Assembly: GCF_900106525.1 (NCBI RefSeq)
Contig: NZ_FNOG01000007.1
Coordinates: forward strand, 208,159 to 272,158
Reading direction: 5' to 3'
Length of the DNA stretch: 64,000 nt
DNA from: Lysobacter enzymogenes
Lineage (GTDB): Bacteria; Pseudomonadota; Gammaproteobacteria; Xanthomonadales; Xanthomonadaceae
Below, in pieces: positions 8,404-15,468 of the stretch. The notes below the pieces were generated by a model that saw only the letters and a list, made by a program, of their open reading frames with translations, was not told the DNA's origin and searched no databases. Each line of letters opens with the position of its first letter. The first letter of the stretch is position 1. A program made the translations under genes and the position numbers.

Positions 8404-10023
8404 CTAACGAGTCCAGTGTGCGCCGCTGGGCGGCGCACAAAGACCGCAGGTCCGCGCGCACTGATCGCGCATCAGGGTGTAGTAGTTGCTGTTGCTGCAC
8501 AGGGTTTCGCGGCCGCGGCAACTCGGGGCTTTGTCTTCGCACGAAAGCGGCGCGCCGGACGGCAGCGACGCGGCGCCGCCGGGCGGGTATTGCGGGCAGC
8601 GACCGCAAGTCCTTGGGCACTGGGCCGTCATTACGGCGTAGTAGACGGCGTTGTTGCACAGGTGCGCCTGTTGCGGGCAGTCCGTGCCCAGGTCTTGGCA
8701 CGAGGACGCGGTCGCGGGTTCCAGCAGCGCGGCCGCGCGATAGCGACCGGTGGCGAACGCCGCACCCGGTTGCGCGCGCGCGGCCGCCGCTGCCCGCTGC
8801 CCTGGCCCGATCCGATACGCCTGCCGCTGTCCCGCCTCGTTCGCGCTGGTGCCGACGATCCACAGGCCGTTGCGGCTGATCGCCGCGGGCGCGTTGGTGC
8901 GGCCGCCGAGCGTGCCGAGCTCGGCGATGGCCGCCGCCGGGCCCCAGGCGAAACCGACTTCCGCGCCTTGCGCGTTTTCGGCCGAGCCGACGACGCGGCC
9001 GTCGTCGGCGATCTGACGCGCGTACACGGTGGCGCCGCCGAGCGTGCCCAGGTCGAGCGCATCTTCGCTGGCCGGGTCCTGGGTCGGCGCCCAGAAGAAG
9101 CTGCGCGAACGCCCATTGCTGTCGATGTAATGGCCGGCGACGATGCCGGCCTGGTTGAGGCCGACCGCGGACAATTGCTGCCCCATCGCCGCCTCGCGCG
9201 GCAGACCGTGCAGCACCGCTGGCGCGGCCTGTGCGCCGTTCCAGCGCACCGCGGCGAGATCGCCGGCCGCGTCCTCGCAGGTGCCGGCGATCTGGCCGGC
9301 GGCGTTGACCGCGACGGCCGTGCAATCGGCGCCGGCGACCAGGCCCGGCAGCACGCTCACGCTGTAGCCGCCGAGCGCGTTCGGCGTCCATTGCACCGCC
9401 GCGATGCCGCCGCGGCGCAGTTCGCACTGGCCCACCGCGACCGGCGTCGGTGCGGGGCCCAGGGCGACGACGCTGCAGTCGGTCGCCGGCGACAGCAGCG
9501 GCGGCAGCAGGCCGGGCACCGGCAGCGCGGTAGCGGCGCGCTGTCCGCTCTTCCACACCACCGGTTGGTCCTTGCCGCCTGGCGTGGTGCTGATGCCGGC
9601 GACGGCGCCGGCGGCGTTGACGACCCAGGCTTCGGCGCGATCGTCGCCGGTGCGCGCGTTGAGGATGTCCGGCCGCAGCGACGGCAGCGACGGCGTCGGC
9701 CAGCGCACCGGCGCTTGTTCGCCGCCGTCGCCCCAATCGCAATTGCCGCCGATCGCGCCGTCCGCGGCGATGCCGACCGCGCTGCACGCGCCGTCGCCCT
9801 GCAACGCCGACAGCACCAGCGCGCCGCTGCCGGCGGCGGGCCAATACACCGGCACGAAGTCGCCGCTGCCGGTGCGGCAACTGCCGATCGCCGCGCCGCC
9901 GTCGTTGACGTCGATCGCGCGGCAGGTGCCGCCGCCGAGCGCGCCCAGCGCGGTGGGCGCGGCGAGGACGGGCGCAGCGCATAGCGACAGCGCAAACGGT
10001 ACGGCGGCGAGCATTGCGCGCAT
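8404..10023 (-). CDS. Secreted HAF-repeat protein with two C-terminal ShK-like cysteine domains
   Basis: 539 aa with a signal peptide (MRAMLAAVPFALSLCAAPVL, AAP). The body repeats units such as LGALGGGTCRAIDVNDGGAA and LGTLGGATVYARQIADDGRV, the pattern of the extracellular HAF repeat (LGTLGG...A..IN..G.VVG) that probably builds a beta propeller. Residues 442-476 and 495-529 are two 35-residue modules with identical spacing C-x6-C-x6-C-x12-C-x3-C-x2-C (for example LCNNAVYYAVMTAQCPRTCG). That is the signature of ShK/ShKT toxin domains, best known from sea anemone and nematode proteins. ShKT domains bind potassium channels or act as accessory modules of secreted enzymes; the role here is unknown. 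It is divergent from the gene at 10256. Confidence 0.8.
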   Translation of the reverse strand: MRAMLAAVPFALSLCAAPVLAAPTALGALGGGTCRAIDVNDGGAAIGSCRTGSGDFVPVYWPAAGSGALVLSALQGDGACSAVGIAADGAIGGNCDWGDGGEQAPVRWPTPSLPSLRPDILNARTGDDRAEAWVVNAAGAVAGISTTPGGKDQPVVWKSGQRAATALPVPGLLPPLLSPATDCSVVALGPAPTPVAVGQCELRRGGIAAVQWTPNALGGYSVSVLPGLVAGADCTAVAVNAAGQIAGTCEDAAGDLAAVRWNGAQAAPAVLHGLPREAAMGQQLSAVGLNQAGIVAGHYIDSNGRSRSFFWAPTQDPASEDALDLGTLGGATVYARQIADDGRVVGSAENAQGAEVGFAWGPAAAIAELGTLGGRTNAPAAISRNGLWIVGTSANEAGQRQAYRIGPGQRAAAAARAQPGAAFATGRYRAAALLEPATASSCQDLGTDCPQQAHLCNNAVYYAVMTAQCPRTCGRCPQYPPGGAASLPSGAPLSCEDKAPSCRGRETLCSNSNYYTLMRDQCARTCGLCAPPSGAHWTR

Positions 10024-10255
10024 GGCGGACTCCGGTTCGGATGCAAGCGCTCGCCGCCATCGGCGAGGCGTTTCGGCCAGGGTACGCAGCGGCGCGCGCG
10101 GCTCCGGCGGCGCGCGTCACAGCATGAGGCTCGGTGAGCGTGCGCGGCCGTCGGCGCGTCGGGCGATGCGCGCCGGCACCCTCTCTTTCGGCACGGTGCG
10201 GCCCGGTTCGCGAGCGCTAAGCTGCGCGCAGCCGTTCCTGTCGGAGTTCGCCGTG

Positions 10256-11209
10256 ATGAAGCCGCAGTGGTGGGTGTTGTCCGTCGCGATCGCCGCGGCC
10301 GTTGCCGCGCCCGCGCAGGCGCGCATGCAGTACGCGCCGTTCACGATGGTGGAACATTTCGGCGACCGTCCCGTTGTGGAGGCGCGCATCGATACGATCC
10401 CGATCGCGTTGCAAGTGCATTCCGGCGCGTCGGGCACGATCGAGATCACGCCGGAAGCGGCCGATGCCTTGGGCTATCGCGAGCGCACCTCGTCGGGGCG
10501 CTACGGCATCGACCGCAGCGGCCACCTCGCCGCCGCCGGCGCCTCGCGCACGAGCTTGCGCCGCTTGAGCGTCGGGCCGAGCGTCGTCACTGAGGTTCCC
10601 GCGTTCGTGCATGCGTTGCCCGGCGCGAAGGTCGAACTGCCCGGCGCCGGCGAAGCGGGGATGCTCGGGGTCGGCTGGCTGCGCAAGACCCGCGCGATCG
10701 TCGACTTCGACGGCAAGCGCATCGGTTTTCCCGACGTGGCCGGCGACAGTGCCGCCGAGCGCGCGCGCCTGGTCGCGGCCGGCTACGCCGCGCTGCGCAT
10801 GGTCTGGGACGAGAAGGAAGCGTGCTACCTGATCGATGCGAGCCTGGACGGCCATCCGGCGCGGTTGATCGTCAACACCGTGTCCAAGGGCTATCTGGAT
10901 CTGCCGTCCGCGCGCGCGGCGAAGCTGAGGTTCGGCGGCCGCACCGGCACCGCCGGCGGCCCCGGCGGCGCCAGCGTGCCGGTGCACAAGCCGCTCAAGC
11001 CGGTCGGCGTGCGTATCGGCGGCGTCGACTACGGCCGCATCCAGCCGCCGGCTTGGGACACCGGGGCGTATCTGTCGGCGGCGTCGGCCAAGGGCGGCGG
11101 GCCGATCCAGGGCGCGCTGGGCGCCACGTTCTGGATCGCGCAGAAGGCGTCGATCGACTTCGGCGACGGCTGGCTGCTGCTGGCTCCGCCCGCGCCAAGC
11201 GGCCGATAA
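10256..11209 (+). CDS. Secreted retropepsin-like protein lacking both catalytic aspartates
   Basis: 317 aa with a signal peptide (VLSVAIAAAVAAPAQA). The fold reads as two retropepsin/pepsin-like lobes: each has a strand, a turn where D-T/S-G-A is expected, then a following helix and Gly-rich flap. The first turn reads LQVHSGASGTIEI (H55-S56-G57-A58), the second LIVNTVSKGYLDL (N207-T208-V209-S210), so His and Asn replace the two catalytic Asp. It is therefore probably not a protease and may be a binding protein or inhibitor. The repeated RIGGVDYGRIQPP and WLRKTRAIVDFDGKRIGFPD segments match the strands around IG(L/V)D.l seen in bacterial aspartyl-protease-like proteins. Assignment rests on pattern only. 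Confidence 0.65.
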   Translation: MKPQWWVLSVAIAAAVAAPAQARMQYAPFTMVEHFGDRPVVEARIDTIPIALQVHSGASGTIEITPEAADALGYRERTSSGRYGIDRSGHLAAAGASRTSLRRLSVGPSVVTEVPAFVHALPGAKVELPGAGEAGMLGVGWLRKTRAIVDFDGKRIGFPDVAGDSAAERARLVAAGYAALRMVWDEKEACYLIDASLDGHPARLIVNTVSKGYLDLPSARAAKLRFGGRTGTAGGPGGASVPVHKPLKPVGVRIGGVDYGRIQPPAWDTGAYLSAASAKGGGPIQGALGATFWIAQKASIDFGDGWLLLAPPAPSGR

Positions 11210-11367
11210 GGCCGGCGGGCGCGCCGCGTCCGCAGGGGCCGCCGGGCGGCCCGATAACCCCAGATTGCGAGCGATTCGTCGCCGGGCTTGCCCTGAAGGG
11301 CAGGCCGGCGAGGCCGTGGGCGCGGTCCGCTCCGTCCGACGAGCGGTCGCCCGGGAGTGTTGATTTC

Positions 11368-11404
11368 ATATCTTAAGATATATATCGTAAAACACATCTT
11401 ACGA
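11368..11404. promoter_or_regulatory. Palindromic operator/promoter upstream of the PadR regulator
   Basis: An AT-rich island in a GC-rich genome carries two inverted repeats. The first is a perfect 14-bp palindrome, ATATCTTAAGATAT (11368-11381). The second is TCGTAA-N8-TTACGA (11385-11404). They lie 19-55 bp before the ATG of the PadR gene. PadR proteins, including NfeR/YqjI, are typically autorepressors binding such AT-rich dyads. Confidence 0.65.
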
Positions 11405-11422
11405 CATAGAAGGATGCTCCCC

Positions 11423-12130
11423 ATGCGCCGTTTCTTCGTGTTCGGCCCCCACCGCGACTGCGACCGCGACGAGGCTTCGCGCTTCGAACGCTTGGCCGGC
11501 CACCCCTTCGCCCACTTCGGCGGCCACCACCCGCGCGGCGGCGGCCGCGGCGGACGCCGCGGCGGTTTTCCCGGCGGCCCGGGCGGTCCCGGCTTCCCCG
11601 GCGGTTTCGACGACGGCGAAGGCTTCTCGCGCGGCCGCAAGTTCTCTTCCGACGATCTGCAGCTGCTGCTGCTGGCCCTGCTGGAAGACAAGCCCAGCCA
11701 TGGCTACGAATTGATCAAGGCGCTGGAAACGCGCTCGAACGGTTTCTACAGCCCGAGCCCGGGCATGGTCTATCCGGCGCTGACCTACCTGGAAGAACTG
11801 GGCTACGTGACCGTCGAGCTGGAAGGCAACCGCAAGCGCTACGCGCTGGACGAGCCGGGCCGCGCGCATCTGCTCGCCCATCGCGAGCGCGTCGATACGA
11901 TGTTGGCCAAGCTCAACCACATCGCGCGCAAGATGGATTCGGTGCGGCGCGCGTTGGCCGGCGAAGATCCGGCCGATCCGAGCGAAGGCGGCTGGGTGCC
12001 GGAGCTGATCCAGGCGCGGCGCGCGCTCAAGACCGCGCTGTTCCGCCGCGACGACGTGCCGGCCGACGAGCAGCGCCGGATCGCCGCGATCCTGCAGCGC
12101 GCCACCCGCGAGATCGAGGACGGCGCCTGA
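11423..12130 (+). CDS. PadR family transcriptional regulator, NfeR/YqjI-like, with metal-ligand-rich N terminus
   Basis: 235 aa. Residues 1-75 are an unusual extension with His, Asp and Cys (FGPHRDCDRDEASRF, AHFGGHHPRGG) followed by a Gly/Arg/Pro-rich linker. Residues about 76-150 are the PadR winged helix: LLLLALLEDKPSHGYELIKA, then GMVYPALTYLEELGYV and the wing ELEGNRKRYAL. The C-terminal helices are for dimerisation. This layout matches E. coli YqjI (NfeR), a nickel-responsive repressor of the siderophore-interacting reductase YqjH (NfeF). Here the next gene is a siderophore-interacting protein, which supports the match. ATG 11423 is chosen because AAGG at 11410-11413 is correctly spaced; ATG 11414 overlaps that site. 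Confidence 0.82.
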   Translation: MRRFFVFGPHRDCDRDEASRFERLAGHPFAHFGGHHPRGGGRGGRRGGFPGGPGGPGFPGGFDDGEGFSRGRKFSSDDLQLLLLALLEDKPSHGYELIKALETRSNGFYSPSPGMVYPALTYLEELGYVTVELEGNRKRYALDEPGRAHLLAHRERVDTMLAKLNHIARKMDSVRRALAGEDPADPSEGGWVPELIQARRALKTALFRRDDVPADEQRRIAAILQRATREIEDGA

Positions 12131-12276
12131 TCGCCGCGGCCGCGATCGCTGCAACCGTCGCGGCGACTGTCGCCGCGATGCAGCGCGGCGAAGACGGCCC
12201 AGACGCGCGGCCGCACCCGCCGCAGCGCACCCACGCCCCGCGCGAGCGCCCTCGCGCGAACCACAGGACTTCCCCC

Positions 12277-13107
12277 ATGCAAGCCCCCACCGACCTGGCG
12301 GTCGCGCGCGTCCGCCATCCGCTGAAGCTGCGCCAGTTGCGCGTGACCGCCGTGGAATCGGCGACGCCGCATCTGCGCCGCATCACCCTCGCCGACGAAT
12401 CGCTGGCCGATTTCGTATCGGCCTCGTTCGACGACCACGTCAAAGTGTTTTTCCCCGCGCCCGGGCAGGACCGTCCGGCCTTGCCGACGCTGGGCCCGGA
12501 CGGCCTGGTGTTCGCCGACGGCGCCGCGCGCCCGGTGGTGCGCGATTTCACCCCGCGCCGGTTCGACCGCGACGCGCGCGAGCTCGTGCTCGAATTCGCC
12601 CTGCACCAGGCCGGCCCGGCCAGCGACTGGGCGCGCCAGGCGCAGGTCGGCCATTACCTCGGCATCGGTGGCCCGCGCGGGTCGCGCGTGGTGCCGACCG
12701 GTTTCGCCTGGCATCTGTTGATCGGCGACGACACCGCCTTGCCGGCGATCGCGCGCCGCTTGCAGGAGCTGCCGGCGGGCGTGCGCGCCATCGCGGTGCT
12801 TGAAGTGCAAGACGCCAGCGCGCAGCTCGAGTTCGAGTGCGCGGCCGCGCTGGAAACGCATTGGCGCTATCGCATCGGCAACGACGCGGACGCCGAGTCG
12901 CCGCTGCTGCGCGCGCTGCGCGACCTGCGCCTGCCGCAGGAGGACCGCGACGGCCCGGGCTACGTCTGGGCCGCCGGCGAGTCCGCCGCGATCCGTGCGG
13001 TGCGCCAGCACCTGCTGAACGAGCGCGGCATCGACAAGGCGCGCCTGCACGCGGCCGGCTACTGGAAGCGCGGCGCGCAGGGCGTGCACGAAACCCTGGA
13101 CGACTGA
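12277..13107 (+). CDS. Siderophore-interacting protein / NADPH-dependent ferric-chelate reductase
   Basis: 276 aa FAD-binding reductase of the SIP family (ViuB, YqjH/NfeF). The N-terminal barrel has the flavin site RDFTPRRFDRDARELVLEFA, the family form of the RxYTxR motif, plus LHQAGPASDWARQAQVGHYL and the IGGPRGS loop. The C-terminal nucleotide-binding lobe has LLIGDDTALPAIARRLQELP and the family-typical GYVWAAGESAAIRAVRQHL, ending in KARLHAAGYWKRGAQGVHE. It would reduce Fe(III)-siderophores in the cytoplasm to release iron. It lies 146 bp behind the PadR regulator and 45 bp before an MFS gene, giving a probable three-gene operon. The gap holds a small hairpin (12159-12177). Confidence 0.9.
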   Translation: MQAPTDLAVARVRHPLKLRQLRVTAVESATPHLRRITLADESLADFVSASFDDHVKVFFPAPGQDRPALPTLGPDGLVFADGAARPVVRDFTPRRFDRDARELVLEFALHQAGPASDWARQAQVGHYLGIGGPRGSRVVPTGFAWHLLIGDDTALPAIARRLQELPAGVRAIAVLEVQDASAQLEFECAAALETHWRYRIGNDADAESPLLRALRDLRLPQEDRDGPGYVWAAGESAAIRAVRQHLLNERGIDKARLHAAGYWKRGAQGVHETLDD

Positions 13108-13152
13108 CGCGCCCCCTCCCTCGTCGCGGCCGCAACGGCCGCAAGGACTCCC

Positions 13153-14406
13153 ATGTACTCGATCTCGCCCTTGCGCGAGCGGCGCCTGCTGTGGCTGCTC
13201 ATGCTGACCCAGTTCACCTTGATCATGGACTTCATGGTGATGATGCCGCTGGGCCCGCAGATCATGCGCGCCCTGCACATCTCGCCGGCGCAGTTCGCCG
13301 CGGCCGTTTCGGCTTATTCGCTGTGCGGCGGCCTGTCCGGCCTGCTCGCGGCCACCTATATCGACCGCTTCGACCGGCGCAAGCTGCTGCTGGCGATGTA
13401 CGCGTTGTTCGCGCTGTCGAACCTGGCCTGCGCCTTGGCCGACAGCTATGCGCTGCTGCTGGCCTCGCGCGCGTTCGCCGGCATCAGCGGCGGCGTGCTC
13501 GGCTCGATCATCATGGCGATCATCGCCGACGTGATCCCCGCGCAACGCCGCGGCGCCGCCACCGGCACGGTGATGACCTCGTTCTCGGTCGCCTCGGTGA
13601 TCGGCGTGCCGGTCGGCGTGCTGCTCGGCGCGCACTTCCATTGGTCGGCGCCGTTCTGGCTGCTGGTGGCGCTGTCGTTGCTGATCTGGATCGGCGGCGC
13701 GCGGGCGGTGCCGCCGCTGGACCGGCATTTGTCGCAACAGCCGCACAGCCTGGCCCAGGCGCTGCCGAACCTGCTGCGGCTGTTCGCCAACCCGCGCCAC
13801 CTCAACGCCTTCGCCCTGACCTTGATGCTGACCACCTCGCAGATGCTGGTGATTCCGTTCATCTCGCCGATGCTGGTGGCCAACCACGGCATCGACCCCT
13901 CGCAGTTGTCGTGGATGTACATGGCCGGCGGCGTCGCCGCGTTCTTCACCTCGCGCCTGATCGGGCGGCTGGCCGACCGCCACGGCAAGCAGCGGGTGTA
14001 TCGCATCGCGGTGCTGGTGTCGTTGCTGCCGGTGTTGTTCGTCACCCATCTGCCGGCGGTCGGCTTCATCGCGATGCTGCTGTTCTTCCCCGTGTTCATG
14101 GTCTCGATGAACGGGCGCATGGTGCCGCTGCAGGCCTTGCAGACCACGGTGCCGCAGCCGGAGCAGCGCGGCGCCTATCTCAGCGCGAACAGCGCGGTGA
14201 TGTCGCTGGGCACCGGCATCGGTGCGTGGCTGGGCGGCTTGATGCTGAGCGCCGATGCGAGCGGGCATATCGCCGGCTACGGTGCGGTCGGCTGGATCGC
14301 CGCGGGCCTGGCGCTGTGTTCGGCGCTGTGGGTGGGACGGGTGAGCGCGGCGGATACAGCGCCGGCCCCCGTGCCGGCCGGCGAGCGCCGCGACGAAACG
14401 GCCTGA
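13153..14406 (+). CDS. MFS transporter (DHA1-type drug/siderophore exporter)
   Basis: 417 aa with twelve predicted helices, beginning LLWLLMLTQFTLIMDFMVMM. The loop 2-3 motif is present as ATYIDRFDRRKLLLAMY (a form of GxLaDrxGrkxxl) and the loop 8-9 counterpart as LIGRLADRHGKQRVYRIA. Helix 5 carries a motif C-like GVPVGVLLG, typical of exporters. As the third gene behind a metal-type PadR regulator and a siderophore reductase it may export a siderophore or chelate, but drug export is equally possible from sequence. Confidence 0.85.
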   Translation: MYSISPLRERRLLWLLMLTQFTLIMDFMVMMPLGPQIMRALHISPAQFAAAVSAYSLCGGLSGLLAATYIDRFDRRKLLLAMYALFALSNLACALADSYALLLASRAFAGISGGVLGSIIMAIIADVIPAQRRGAATGTVMTSFSVASVIGVPVGVLLGAHFHWSAPFWLLVALSLLIWIGGARAVPPLDRHLSQQPHSLAQALPNLLRLFANPRHLNAFALTLMLTTSQMLVIPFISPMLVANHGIDPSQLSWMYMAGGVAAFFTSRLIGRLADRHGKQRVYRIAVLVSLLPVLFVTHLPAVGFIAMLLFFPVFMVSMNGRMVPLQALQTTVPQPEQRGAYLSANSAVMSLGTGIGAWLGGLMLSADASGHIAGYGAVGWIAAGLALCSALWVGRVSAADTAPAPVPAGERRDETA

Positions 14407-14690
14407 CGTCGGCGGCCTGAACGCGGGCGGCGCTCGCCAAGCGCGGCCGCGCGGATGGACTCGCCGGCCGATGCGTGCACAATCGCCCGGGCGAGCGGGG
14501 TAGGGGTTGCGGACTGGGCGCGCGTTCTAGGTTAGGAGCGGGTGTCGGCCGGTCCGGCCGCGCGCTCGGCCGCCGATGCGCGCACGGCTGCGCCGTTCGC
14601 TCGCATCGCGCCGCGCCGATCGAAGCGGCTGCGGCCGCGATCGAACCGCCGCGCATGCGCGCCGTCCACGAGCCAGGAGTGCGATCAGGT

Positions 14691-15461
14691 ATGACCAAGC
14701 TGTGCCGGAAAAAACGCTGGGCCGCGCTGGCGTTGGCTGTCGTGAGTTGCGGCCTGTTCGCGCCGGCGCAGGCCGAGGTCACCATCGCCGGCACGCGTGT
14801 GGTCTATCCGGCGCAACAGCGCGAGGTCGCGGTCAAGCTCAACAACGTCGGCGCGCGGCCGGCGCTGGTGCAGGTGTGGGTCGACGACGGCGATCCGAAG
14901 CAATCGCCCGACACCAGCAAGGCGCCGTTCCTGGTCTCGCCGCCGGTGGTGCGGATCGAGCCGGGCAAGGGCCAGGCGTTGCGCCTGGTGTACGGCCCGA
15001 CCGCGGCGGGCGCGCAGGCGCCGGACGGGCGCGAGTCGGTGTATTGGCTCAACGTGCTGGAGATCCCGCCCAGCATGGATTCGGCCGAGGCCGACCAGAA
15101 TCATCTGCAGGTCGCGTTCCGCACCCGCATCAAGGTGTTCCTGCGTCCGCAGGGGCTGGCCGGCGATCCCGAGGCGGCCGCGCGCGGATTGCGCTGGCGA
15201 GTGGTGCGCAGCGATGCCGGCGGCTGGGCGCTGGAGTGCGCCAACCCCGGCGCGTTCCACGTGTCCTTCGGCCGCGTCGCGCTCAGCGCGGGCGGCCGCG
15301 AATACCGCTTCGACAACGCCGGCATGCTCGCGCCCGGCGCAAGCCTGCGCCTGGATCTGGCCGAGTTGTCGGCGGCGCCGGCCGCCGGCGCGGCGGTCGC
15401 CTATTCGATCATCAACGACTACGGCGGGCGCACCGAGCTGCAAGGGCAGACCGCGGAGTAG
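14691..15461 (+). CDS. Periplasmic fimbrial chaperone (chaperone-usher pathway)
   Basis: 256 aa with a signal peptide (AALALAVVSCGLFAPAQAEV). The PapD-like fold is evident: strand A1 with VTIAGTRVVYPAQQREVAVK carries the conserved Arg, the G1 donor strand and preceding loop read VRIEPGKGQALRLVYGPT, and YWLNVLEIPPSM is the family signature around strand G/F of domain 1. It caps pilin subunits in the periplasm by donor-strand complementation and delivers them to the usher. ATG 14691 follows AGGAG; the upstream in-frame region is Arg/Gly-rich shadow. The usher begins 7 bp after the stop. Confidence 0.9.
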   Translation: MTKLCRKKRWAALALAVVSCGLFAPAQAEVTIAGTRVVYPAQQREVAVKLNNVGARPALVQVWVDDGDPKQSPDTSKAPFLVSPPVVRIEPGKGQALRLVYGPTAAGAQAPDGRESVYWLNVLEIPPSMDSAEADQNHLQVAFRTRIKVFLRPQGLAGDPEAAARGLRWRVVRSDAGGWALECANPGAFHVSFGRVALSAGGREYRFDNAGMLAPGASLRLDLAELSAAPAAGAAVAYSIINDYGGRTELQGQTAE

Positions 15462-15468
15462 ACGCGCG

